DNA from: CAYLSO01 sp964386525 | GTDB lineage: Bacteria; Eisenbacteria; RBG-16-71-46; DASYSL01 | NCBI GenBank assembly: GCA_964386525.1 | Contig: CAYLSO010000104.1 | Coordinates: forward strand, 1-6,703 | Direction of reading: 5' to 3' | Length of the DNA: 6,703 nt | Part shown: positions 1 through 5,552 of the stretch, in pieces | Numbering within the stretch: position 1 is the stretch's first letter | Layout of the letters: every line of letters begins with the position of its first letter | The notes under the pieces: generated by a model | What the model saw: only the letters and a program-made list of their open reading frames with translations | The model's database searches: none | What the model was told of the DNA's origin: nothing | Translations under genes and position numbers: made by a program

Positions 1-136
1 CGAACAGCCCCTGCGTGACCTTGAAGGCGCCGCCGTAGTTGGCGACGTCCTCGCCCATGACGAGCACGCGCTCGTCGCGGCGCATCTCCTCGAGCATCGC
101 CTGCCGGATGGCTTCCAGGAAGGTGATCGCTGCCAT
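1..136 (-). CDS. 2-oxoacid dehydrogenase E1 component, beta subunit (N-terminal fragment)
   Basis: The first 45 residues of the protein are present and the rest lies beyond the left edge. The N-terminus begins MAAITFLEAIRQAM and continues with LEEMRRDERVLVMGEDV and then YGGAFKVTQGL. This is the classic opening of the transketolase-like beta subunit of pyruvate, branched-chain 2-oxoacid or acetoin dehydrogenases, where the MGEDV and GG(A/V)F..T.GL segments lie near the thiamine diphosphate site at the alpha/beta interface. The start is the ATG read from position 136, with a purine-rich GAGAGGGAG ribosome binding site directly upstream. It follows the alpha subunit gene by 26 nt on the same strand, as expected for a heterotetrameric E1. 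The substrate (pyruvate, branched-chain oxoacid or acetoin) cannot be decided from this fragment. Confidence 0.93.
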   Translation of the reverse strand, partial: MAAITFLEAIRQAMLEEMRRDERVLVMGEDVANYGGAFKVTQGLF

Positions 137-162
137 GACTCCCTCTCTCGGCGCCGCCGCCG

Positions 163-1239
163 CTACTGGTTGACCACCGGCCGGGTGGGGTCGTAGTACA
201 CGTCGGTCAGGCACTCCTCGGGCTCCGGATACGGACAGGCCTCGGCCTGGGTGACCGCCAGGTCCACGGCCTTCTTGATCTCGATCTCCGTCTCCTCGAG
301 CCACGCCGGAGTGATGACCTTCTCGTCCAGCAGCCGCTGCGTGTAGTGCTCGATGGGATCCCGCTTGCCCCACTCCTCGAAGAACTCCTTGGGCACGTAG
401 TGCGACGGGTCGTCGTGCGCCGAGTGGCCGGTCATGCGCGCCGTGACGCACTCGACGAGGCTCGGGCCGCCGCCGGTGCGCGCCCGCTCGACCACCTCGC
501 GGGCCGTGCGGAAGACGGCGTCGGGGTCGTTGCCGTCGACGCGGTAGCCGGGGATGCCGTAGGCCACACCGCGCGCCGCCAGGGTCTCGCAGTGGAACTG
601 CTCGCGGGCCGGCGTCGAGTAGGCGTACTGGTTGTTGTTGATGACGAAGATCGCCGGCGCCTGCTGCACCGAGGCCAGGTTGATGCCCTCGTGCCAGTCG
701 CCGCGCGAGGTGGCGCCCTCGCCGCCGAAGGTGATGGCGACGCGCGGCTCCTTGCGGAACTTGAAGGCCATGGCCGCGCCCGCGACGATGGGCACCGAGT
801 CGGCGAGCATGGACACGAAGGAGACGAGCCCGAGGCGCAGGTCGCCCATGTGCATGTTGCCGTCCTTGCCGCGCGCCGGGCCGTCGCGGCGGCCCAGGTA
901 CTGGGCGAAGATGCGGTACAGCGACATGCCGCGCGCGATGTAGACGCCCATGTCCCGGTGCGACGGGACGATGAAGTCGCCCTCGGCCAAGGCGCAGGTG
1001 AAGGCCACCGAGATGGCCTCCTGGCCGCGCCCGGTGTAGACGCCGCCCAGGATCTTGCCCTGGCGGTAGAGCTTGCGCTCGATGCGGTCGTCCACCTCGC
1101 GGGTCAGCTTCATGAAGTAGAGGATGCGCTGGCGCGTCTCGGCCGGGACGTCGCCCTCGGGCGCGTCCAGCCAGAGCTTGGGGCGCGCCTGGGCGGCGGC
1201 CTTCGGCTTGCCTCCGTTGTCGCTCTTCCGGCTCGGCAT
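163..1239 (-). CDS. 2-oxoacid dehydrogenase E1 component, alpha subunit (ThDP-dependent)
   Basis: A 358-residue protein, normal length for the alpha subunit of a heterotetrameric E1. With the beta subunit it decarboxylates a 2-oxoacid on thiamine diphosphate and reductively acylates the lipoyl group of E2. Visible landmarks are GRGQEA (residues 70-75), PSHRDMG (92-98), GKDGNMHMGD (124-133), the ThDP/Mg motif from GGEGATS (172-178) through GDWHEGIN to NNNQYA (201-206), RVDGNDPDAV (233-242), and the GHSAHDDPSHY loop (271-281) matching the phosphorylation-loop region of the family. The first ~20 residues are a basic, probably disordered tail. The ATG at 1239 is chosen because AAGGAG lies 5 nt upstream (1245-1250); the open frame continues upstream only through the lipB region. 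The GEG form of the ThDP motif and the DVY motif near the C-terminus recall branched-chain E1, while GINxA..APAIFV recalls Bacillus-type pyruvate E1. The substrate is therefore left open. Confidence 0.95.
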   Translation of the reverse strand: MPSRKSDNGGKPKAAAQARPKLWLDAPEGDVPAETRQRILYFMKLTREVDDRIERKLYRQGKILGGVYTGRGQEAISVAFTCALAEGDFIVPSHRDMGVYIARGMSLYRIFAQYLGRRDGPARGKDGNMHMGDLRLGLVSFVSMLADSVPIVAGAAMAFKFRKEPRVAITFGGEGATSRGDWHEGINLASVQQAPAIFVINNNQYAYSTPAREQFHCETLAARGVAYGIPGYRVDGNDPDAVFRTAREVVERARTGGGPSLVECVTARMTGHSAHDDPSHYVPKEFFEEWGKRDPIEHYTQRLLDEKVITPAWLEETEIEIKKAVDLAVTQAEACPYPEPEECLTDVYYDPTRPVVNQ

Positions 1240-1253
1240 CGTCTCTCCTTCGC

Positions 1254-2009
1254 TCACTGCGTCGCGGGCGGGAAGCGCCGTGCGATCCCGCCCAGGGGCG
1301 CGCCTTCCGGCAGCTCGAGCGCGCCCAGCTCGCCGGCTTCCCCGGGCGCCAGCTCCAGCCCGAAGACCTCTTCCAGGTGCCGCCGCGCCTGCTCGGCGGC
1401 CTCCTCCAGACTCGGGATGCGATCGGTCGCGCCGCGCTCGCGCGTGAGCTCGCCGATCGACGTCACCGCGTACTCGCGGATGCCGCAGGGCACGATCCAG
1501 CCGAAGTGCCCGAGGTCGGGATCCACGTTCAGCGCGAAGCCGTGCGCGGTCACCCAGCGCTCGACCCGCACGCCGATGGCCGCGGCCTTGCGCTCGCCGA
1601 CCCAGGCGCCCGTCAGCCCGGCGCGCCGCCCGGCCGCCAGCCCGTACTCGCCGAGCACCCGGATCAGCGCCTCCTCGAGGCTGCGCAGGTAGCGGCCGAC
1701 GTCGCGGCCGTGCCCGCGCAGATCGAGGATCCCGTAGCCCACCAGCTGCCCGGGGCCGTGATAGGTCACATCCCCGCCGCGGCTCGTCTCCCACACCTCC
1801 GCGCCGGCGGCCCGCAGCGTATCGGGCGCGGCCAGCAGGTGCTCGGCGTGCGACCCGCGGCCGAGCGTGACGACCGGCGGATGCTCGAGGAACAGGAAGG
1901 TGTCCGGCACGCGGCCGGCCAGCCGCTCGCGCACCAGCGCGTGCTGCAGGCGCGCGGCCTCGAGGTAGCCGACGCGGCCGAGGAAGTACGACCGCCCCGG
2001 CCGGGCCAC
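1254..2009 (-). CDS. lipB: Octanoyl-[ACP]:protein N-octanoyltransferase (lipoate biosynthesis)
   Basis: LipB moves the octanoyl group from acyl carrier protein to the lipoyl-domain lysine of E2 enzymes and GcvH, before LipA inserts sulfur. The family signatures are all present: LEHPPVVTLGR (residues 41-51), RGGDVTYHGPGQLVGY (77-92), the catalytic lysine K141 in GERKAAAIGVRV, HGFALNV (156-162), and the acyl-accepting cysteine C175 in PCGI. The protein from the chosen start has 251 residues, a little longer than the usual 210-230 because of a Pro/Gly/Glu-rich C-terminal tail after about residue 220. I chose the GTG at 2009 because it puts the LG of the first strand at the usual distance from the N-terminus and has AGGA 8 nt upstream, overlapping the lpd stop. 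An ATG at 2051 with GAGG 6 nt upstream would add 14 residues and overlap lpd by 32 nt; it cannot be excluded. It sits inside a 2-oxoacid dehydrogenase operon, 14 nt before E1 alpha. Confidence 0.95.
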   Translation of the reverse strand: MARPGRSYFLGRVGYLEAARLQHALVRERLAGRVPDTFLFLEHPPVVTLGRGSHAEHLLAAPDTLRAAGAEVWETSRGGDVTYHGPGQLVGYGILDLRGHGRDVGRYLRSLEEALIRVLGEYGLAAGRRAGLTGAWVGERKAAAIGVRVERWVTAHGFALNVDPDLGHFGWIVPCGIREYAVTSIGELTRERGATDRIPSLEEAAEQARRHLEEVFGLELAPGEAGELGALELPEGAPLGGIARRFPPATQ

Positions 2010-2017
2010 CTCCGCCG

Positions 2018-2021
2018 TCCT
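2018..2021 (-). promoter_or_regulatory. Ribosome binding site of lipB, overlapping the lpd stop codon
   Basis: On the minus strand an AGGA lies 8 nt before the GTG at 2009, and its first bases are part of the TAG stop of lpd (2020-2022). This placement suggests translational coupling of lipB to lpd. It is one of the two arguments for the GTG start over the ATG at 2051. Confidence 0.5.
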
Positions 2022-3432
2022 AGAAATGGATGGCCAGGCCGTGGACGCCATGCGCCGCCTCGCCGATCGCCTCGCTCAGTGTCGGGTGCGCCTGGATGGC
2101 GCTGGCCAGGCTCTCGGCCGTGGCCTCGTGCGCCATCGCCACCGAGGCCGGCGAGATCAGCTCGGTGGCCTTGGGCCCGATGATGTGCACGCCCAGGATC
2201 TCGTCGTACTTCTTGTCGGTGACGACCTTCACGAAGCCGTCGGTCTGCCCGAGGATGAGGGCTTTGCCGATGCCCACGAACGGGAACTTCGCGGCCCGCG
2301 CGTCAAAGCCGTGCTCCCTGGCCTGGATCTCCGTCAGGCCGATGCTGGCGACCTCGGGGAAGCAGTAGGTGGCGCCGGGCACGCGCCGGAAGTCCATCCT
2401 CTCCGCGAGCGGCTTGCCGGCGATCTCCTGCACGGCGTGCAGGCCCTCGTGGGAGGCGGCGTGCGCCAGCCACGGGCCCTTGATGATGTCGCCGATGGCG
2501 TAGATGCCGGGCACCGAGGTGCGGAAGCGGTCGTCCACGTCCACCGTCCCCTGGGTGAGCTTGACGCCGTTCTCGGCGTAGCCGACGCCCTCGGTGTTGG
2601 GCTTGCGGCCGACGGCCACCAGGACCTTGTCGTAGGTCTCGGTCGTCTCCTTGCCGTCCTTGCCCTTGAGCGTCACGGTGGCCTTGCCTTCCTTCACGTT
2701 CAGCGCGGCGACCGTCGTGCCCGGGCGGCAGTCCATGCCCTGCTTCTTGAAGAGCCGCTCCAGCTCCTTGGAGATCTCCTCGTCCTCGACGGGCACCAGG
2801 CGGTCGAGCATCTCGACCAGGGTCACCTGGCTGCCGAAGCGCAGGAAGATGGAGGCGAACTCGACGCCCACCGCGCCGGCGCCGATGACCAGAAGCGACG
2901 CCGGCACCTCGGCCAGCTTGAGGATGTGGTCGGAGTTGATGACCACTTTGCCGTCGGTGGGCAGGCTGGGGATGGCCCGCACCTCGCTGCCGGTGGCGAG
3001 CACGATGTTCTTGGCCCGCACGGTGGCGGTCTCCTTGCCCTCGGCGACGACGGCGATCGAGTCGCGCCCGGCCAGCGTGCCGCGGCCGTTGACCAGCGTC
3101 ACCTTATTCTTGCGCAGCAGGCCCTTGACGCCTTGCGCCAGCTGGCCGACGACCTTGTCCTTGCGGGCCAGCAGCTTGGTCATGTCCACGCGCGGGTCGC
3201 CGGCCACCTCGACGCCGTGGGTGTCGGCGTGGCGGATCTCGTCGAGGAGATCGGCGGTGTGCAGGAAAGCCTTGGTCGGGATGCAGCCGCGATGCAGGCA
3301 GGTCCCGCCGAAGGCGGCGTCGCGCTCGATGATGGCCGTCTTGAGGCCGAGCTGCCCGGCGCGGATGGCGGCCACATAGCCGCCGGGACCGCTGCCGAGG
3401 ATCGCTACGTCGAAGACATCCATGGAGGCCAC
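2020..3432 (-). CDS. lpd: Dihydrolipoyl dehydrogenase (E3)
   Basis: This FAD flavoprotein reoxidises the dihydrolipoyl arm of E2 with NAD+ and is shared by 2-oxoacid dehydrogenases and the glycine cleavage system. The protein is 470 residues, the usual length. It shows the FAD dinucleotide fold GSGPGG (13-18), the redox-active disulfide C45/C50 in GGTCLHRGCIPTK (42-54), ATGS (146-149), the NAD-binding GAGAVG (184-189), the second FAD motif YAIGD (311-315), and the C-terminal dimer-interface base pair H449/E454 in AHPTLSE. All catalytic residues are intact. The start is the GTG at 3432: GGAG is 7 nt upstream of it (3440-3443) but 16 nt from the in-frame ATG at 3423, which would drop only three residues. 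It is the first gene of the lpd-lipB-E1alpha-E1beta operon and is preceded by a leader with a terminator-like hairpin. Confidence 0.97.
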   Translation of the reverse strand: MASMDVFDVAILGSGPGGYVAAIRAGQLGLKTAIIERDAAFGGTCLHRGCIPTKAFLHTADLLDEIRHADTHGVEVAGDPRVDMTKLLARKDKVVGQLAQGVKGLLRKNKVTLVNGRGTLAGRDSIAVVAEGKETATVRAKNIVLATGSEVRAIPSLPTDGKVVINSDHILKLAEVPASLLVIGAGAVGVEFASIFLRFGSQVTLVEMLDRLVPVEDEEISKELERLFKKQGMDCRPGTTVAALNVKEGKATVTLKGKDGKETTETYDKVLVAVGRKPNTEGVGYAENGVKLTQGTVDVDDRFRTSVPGIYAIGDIIKGPWLAHAASHEGLHAVQEIAGKPLAERMDFRRVPGATYCFPEVASIGLTEIQAREHGFDARAAKFPFVGIGKALILGQTDGFVKVVTDKKYDEILGVHIIGPKATELISPASVAMAHEATAESLASAIQAHPTLSEAIGEAAHGVHGLAIHF

Positions 3433-3439
3433 AGGTACG

Positions 3440-3443
3440 CTCC
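3440..3443 (-). promoter_or_regulatory. Ribosome binding site that decides the lpd GTG start
   Basis: GGAG on the minus strand lies 7 nt before the GTG at 3432. The next in-frame start, an ATG at 3423, would be 16 nt away, which is too far for normal initiation. Confidence 0.55.
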
Positions 3444-3514
3444 GGATTCGGGGGTCGTCGGACCGGCCGCGGGGCTCGCGTCCCGCCCGCGGCGTCGGCT
3501 CGTCGCGGTAGACG

Positions 3515-3526
3515 GTCCCGCGGGAC
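3515..3526. repeat. Perfect 12-bp palindrome GTCCCGCGGGAC in the lpd leader
   Basis: The 12 bases are their own reverse complement. The same half-site GTCCC/GGGAC recurs at 3539-3543 and as an 11-bp odd-centred dyad GTCCCAGGGAC at 3559-3569. On the lpd strand it lies just after the T-run of the terminator-like hairpin and could pair with one terminator arm, or be a dimeric protein-binding site. Confidence 0.5.
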
Positions 3527-3528
3527 TG

Positions 3529-3576
3529 AAAAACCGCGGTCCCAGGCAGTTGGATGCCGTCCCAGGGACCGCGGGT
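3529..3576 (-). terminator. Intrinsic terminator-like hairpin in the lpd leader (possible attenuator)
   Basis: Read on the minus strand, the arm at 3576-3565 (ACCCGCGGTCCC) pairs with the arm at 3543-3533 (GGGACCGCGGT). Ten base pairs are contiguous and one base is mismatched or bulged near the base of the stem. The inner part has a second short stem GGCA/TGCC (3558-3555 with 3548-3545) closing a 6-nt loop. The 3' arm runs directly into TTTTT (3533-3529), the layout of a Rho-independent terminator. On the plus strand no T-run follows, so it acts only in the lpd direction. It sits about 95 nt before the lpd start and downstream of the promoter candidate, and there is no minus-strand gene upstream for it to terminate. 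Attenuation of the operon is therefore the natural reading, though this is inference. Confidence 0.55.
3539..3566. repeat. Direct repeat GTCCCAGG, two copies 20 bp apart
   Basis: The 8-mer GTCCCAGG occurs at 3539-3546 and 3559-3566, exactly 20 bp apart, about two helical turns. The copies overlap the terminator-like hairpin, so they may simply be part of its secondary structure, or they may be a tandem binding site. A further short dyad CCCAGCGGCTGGG lies at 3578-3590. Confidence 0.4.
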
Positions 3577-3614
3577 GCCCAGCGGCTGGGGTGTTCTGGA
3601 AAACGCCGTGGGCT

Positions 3615-3644
3615 ATCTTGTCGGCAGAAATGGGGACGGGTCAA
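3615..3644 (-). promoter_or_regulatory. Candidate sigma70-type promoter for the lpd operon
   Basis: On the minus strand TTGACC (3644-3639, five of six matches to the -35 consensus) is followed after 18 nt by CAAGAT (3620-3615, three of six matches to the -10 box). Transcription would begin near 3608 and give a leader of about 175 nt before lpd that includes the terminator-like hairpin. The -10 match is poor, so this is tentative. Confidence 0.3.
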
Positions 3645-3891
3645 GGACTGGGGGCCTTGTGAGGGTTCGGGAAGGGAAAATTCGCAGCAAATGGCGGTAT
3701 TGCAACGGTCTTGATACGGGATTGACGATCGGGCGTCCCTCGTGGCGTGGCGGGCTTTTCCACCAAACCCCGTCGCCCTGCATCGGTTAGCCTAGGCGGA
3801 GCAGAGCGGCCAGCGGGCGATCTGCTGCGTGGGCGTGTGCGACGACCACGGGCGGCTCGCGGGCGTGCAGGCGAGGCAGGACTGAGAGCGA

Positions 3892-4680
3892 ATGGACCTG
3901 GGAATCAAGGGCAGGGCGGCGCTGATTGGGGGAGCGTCTTCGGGCATCGGCCTGGCTTGCGCGCGGGCCCTGGCGGGGGAAGGCGTGCGGGTGGCGCTGG
4001 CGGCGCGACGGGAGAAGGAGACATGGGCCGCGGCGGAGGCGATCCGCGCCGACTTCGGAGTCGAGGCTGTGCCGCTGGTGGCCGACCTCACGCAGGACGG
4101 TGCCTGCGAGCGCGTGGTGGCCGAGGCTCGGGAGGCTTTCGGGGCGCTGGACATCCTGGTGCCCAACGCCGGCGGGCCGAAGGCGGCGCGCTTCGCCGCT
4201 CTCTCCGACGCCGACTGGGAAGCCGCTTTCAAGCTCACCTACATGACCACCGTGCGGCTCATCCGTGCGGCGCTGCCGCACATGGAGAAGCGCGGTTGGG
4301 GCCGCGTCGTCACCATCGGCTCGCTGGTCACGCACGAGCCGCGCGGAGAGCTGACCGCCTCGAGCGGGCTGCGCACGGGGCTCGTGGCGCTGACCAAGGT
4401 GCTGGCGCGCGACTACGCGCGGCAAGGCATCACGCTGAACATGGTCGGGCCCGGCTACACGCGCACGGCGCGGCAGGTCGAACTGGCGGCGGCGCGCGGC
4501 GCGACCACCGGGCAGAGCGCCGACGAGATCTTCGCGGCGACCGCGGCCGAGATCCCCGCCGGCCGCATGGCCGAGCCGGAGGAGATCGGCGCAGTGGTGG
4601 CCTTCCTGTGCTCGAAGCGGGCTGCCTTCATCAACGGTGTCGATCTGCTCGTGGACGGCGCCCACACGCGGGGCATCTAG
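3892..4680 (+). CDS. SDR-family protein with degenerate catalytic tetrad (BKR-like)
   Basis: A 262-residue Rossmann-fold protein of the short-chain dehydrogenase/reductase family. It has the nucleotide-binding loop GGASSGIG (13-20, first Thr replaced by Gly), NAGG (92-95), a serine S144 at the catalytic position, PGYTRT (187-192), and the C-terminal FINGVDLLVDGA segment (246-257) typical of FabG-like proteins. The active site is unusual. The catalytic Tyr expected 13 residues after Ser is S157, the Lys four residues on is R161, and the structural Asn is K114. This resembles the known subgroup of BKR-like SDRs with an imperfect catalytic tetrad, whose substrates are mostly unknown. The ATG is the first possible start because an in-frame TGA lies at 3883-3885; AGGA at 3878-3881 is a distant RBS and GAGAG at 3884-3888 a close one. 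It is followed by the patatin gene after 41 nt, probably as one transcript. A classical oxidoreductase activity should not be assumed. Confidence 0.9.
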   Translation: MDLGIKGRAALIGGASSGIGLACARALAGEGVRVALAARREKETWAAAEAIRADFGVEAVPLVADLTQDGACERVVAEAREAFGALDILVPNAGGPKAARFAALSDADWEAAFKLTYMTTVRLIRAALPHMEKRGWGRVVTIGSLVTHEPRGELTASSGLRTGLVALTKVLARDYARQGITLNMVGPGYTRTARQVELAAARGATTGQSADEIFAATAAEIPAGRMAEPEEIGAVVAFLCSKRAAFINGVDLLVDGAHTRGI

Positions 4681-4708
4681 CGCATGACGCCAGAGGCCGC
4701 GCCCATCG

Positions 4709-4713
4709 TGAGG
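4709..4713 (+). promoter_or_regulatory. Ribosome binding site deciding the TTG start of the patatin gene
   Basis: TGAGG lies 8 nt before the TTG at 4722. No ATG or GTG is available in frame between here and the conserved start of the patatin domain. The open frame upstream only continues through the dehydrogenase gene in another frame. Confidence 0.5.
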
Positions 4714-4721
4714 CTCGCATC

Positions 4722-5537
4722 TTGAAGAAGCTCGGCTTGGCCCTTTCGGGCGGCGGCGCCTGGGGCGGCGCGCACCTCGGCGTGATGCGCGCCCTCGATG
4801 AGGCGGCGCTCGTGCCGTACTGCATCGCCGGCACCTCGTGCGGCGCGGTCGCCGGGGGCTTCTACGCCGCCGGCGTGCCGATGGCCAGCGCCCTGGCCTT
4901 CGCCGACCGCCTGCGCTGGCGCTCGCTGCGCATGCTCGGCATGCCGCGGCTCGGCTTCTTCCACTCCGGCGAGATGGAGCGCTTCCTGCGCCAGACCCTC
5001 GGCGACGTGCGCATCGAGGACCTGCGCATCCCGGTGGCGGTGGTGGCCACCGAGCTGCGCACGGCGCGCCCGGTGGTGTTCCGGCAGGGCCCGCTGGCGC
5101 ACGCGCTCAGCGCCTCCTCGGCGATCCCGGTGGTCTTCTCGCCGGTGATGGACGGCGCGGCGGTGCTGGTGGACGGCGGCCTCACCGACAACCTGCCCAC
5201 GCAGGTCTGCCGCGGCATGGGCGCCGAGATCGTGCTGGCGGTGAACGTGATCCCCGGCTTCGACAGGGAGCGGCGCTACCACAACCTCTTCGACATCGCC
5301 ATGGGCACGCTCGAGGTGCTGGTGCAGCACTCCACCGATCTGGGCGCCGAGGCGGCCGACCTGTGCATCCACCCCGAGGTAATCGCGGTCAACCCGTCCG
5401 ACCTGTCGCGCATGAACCTGCTCGTGGCGGCCGGCGAGCGGGCACTGAGCGAGGCGTTGCCACGGCTACGGGAGCTGCTCGAAGGTGGGGCGGCGAGGGC
5501 GGAGAAACCCGAGGAGCGGCACAAGAAAGGGCGTTAG
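4722..5537 (+). CDS. Patatin-like phospholipase (RssA/NTE-type serine hydrolase)
   Basis: A 271-residue single-domain protein with a Ser-Asp catalytic dyad. It begins MKKLGLALSGGGAWG, where the glycine-rich GGGAWG (10-15) forms the oxyanion hole. The nucleophile is S39 in the GTSCG elbow (37-41), and the acid is D151 in DGG (151-153), followed by LTDNLP. Further family segments are HSGEMERFLRQTLG (81-94), VAVVATEL (105-112) and ALSASSAIPVVFSP (128-141). Such proteins hydrolyse acyl esters of phospholipids or lysophospholipids; the actual substrate is unknown. No signal peptide or membrane segment is seen, so it is probably cytosolic or membrane-peripheral. The C-terminus is charged (EKPEERHKKGR). 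The start is TTG with TGAGG 8 nt upstream; translation from any upstream codon would only add residues that overlap the dehydrogenase reading frame. It is likely co-transcribed with the dehydrogenase. Confidence 0.92.
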   Translation: MKKLGLALSGGGAWGGAHLGVMRALDEAALVPYCIAGTSCGAVAGGFYAAGVPMASALAFADRLRWRSLRMLGMPRLGFFHSGEMERFLRQTLGDVRIEDLRIPVAVVATELRTARPVVFRQGPLAHALSASSAIPVVFSPVMDGAAVLVDGGLTDNLPTQVCRGMGAEIVLAVNVIPGFDRERRYHNLFDIAMGTLEVLVQHSTDLGAEAADLCIHPEVIAVNPSDLSRMNLLVAAGERALSEALPRLRELLEGGAARAEKPEERHKKGR

Positions 5538-5552
5538 CCTCGGCGGCGCCCT
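5528..5552. terminator. Weak hairpin between convergent genes
   Basis: AGGGCG (5528-5533) can pair with CGCCCT (5547-5552) around a 13-nt loop, spanning the 14-nt gap between the stops of the patatin and metallo-hydrolase genes. There is no T-run on either strand, so at best it is a Rho-assisted or bidirectional stop. Confidence 0.2.

Larger units (their letters stand above)
3433..3891. other. Intergenic regulatory region between divergent lpd and SDR genes
   Basis: About 460 bp without a convincing gene. Open frames here (for example 3554-3790 on plus and 3405-3644 on minus) have no recognisable protein features. The part from about 3590 to 3740 is visibly richer in A and T than its surroundings, which fits a divergent promoter zone. 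The part from 3515 to 3590 is a cluster of GC-rich dyads, and 3741-3891 is GC-rich 5' untranslated sequence of the short-chain dehydrogenase gene. I could not assign a clear plus-strand promoter: TTGACG (3722-3727) has no acceptable -10 box at the right spacing. Confidence 0.7.

Noticed and set aside
346..1692. 448-codon plus-strand open frame opposite E1 alpha and lipB
   Set aside because: It crosses two well-identified genes in antisense and has biased Arg/Ala/Val composition without motifs.
3529..3576. T-box riboswitch, suggested by the ACCGCGG sequence beside a terminator
   Set aside because: The conserved GGTGG part of the T-box and a specifier stem are not seen in the leader, and the ACCGCGG lies inside the terminator stem itself.
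3691..3706. Possible sigma54 promoter (TGGC ... TTGCA)
   Set aside because: Only 7 nt separate the GG and GC elements, whereas sigma54 promoters require 10.
2026..3714. 562-codon open frame on the plus strand opposite lpd
   Set aside because: It is the mirror of a GC-rich coding gene; the product is a low-complexity mix of Gly, Ala, Asp, His and Val with no family motif, while the minus strand encodes an intact E3.
3554..3790. 78-codon plus-strand open frame in the intergenic region
   Set aside because: It has no clear ribosome binding site, no recognisable motif, and begins inside the terminator-like hairpin.
3747..4721. Upstream extension of the patatin frame, giving a 596-residue fusion
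   Set aside because: The extension is an out-of-frame reading of the dehydrogenase gene, very rich in Arg, Gly and Ala; the patatin domain starts right at the TTG with its own RBS.
4677..5372. 231-codon minus-strand open frame opposite the patatin gene
   Set aside because: It is His/Arg/Ala-rich antisense reading of a gene with intact catalytic motifs on the other strand.
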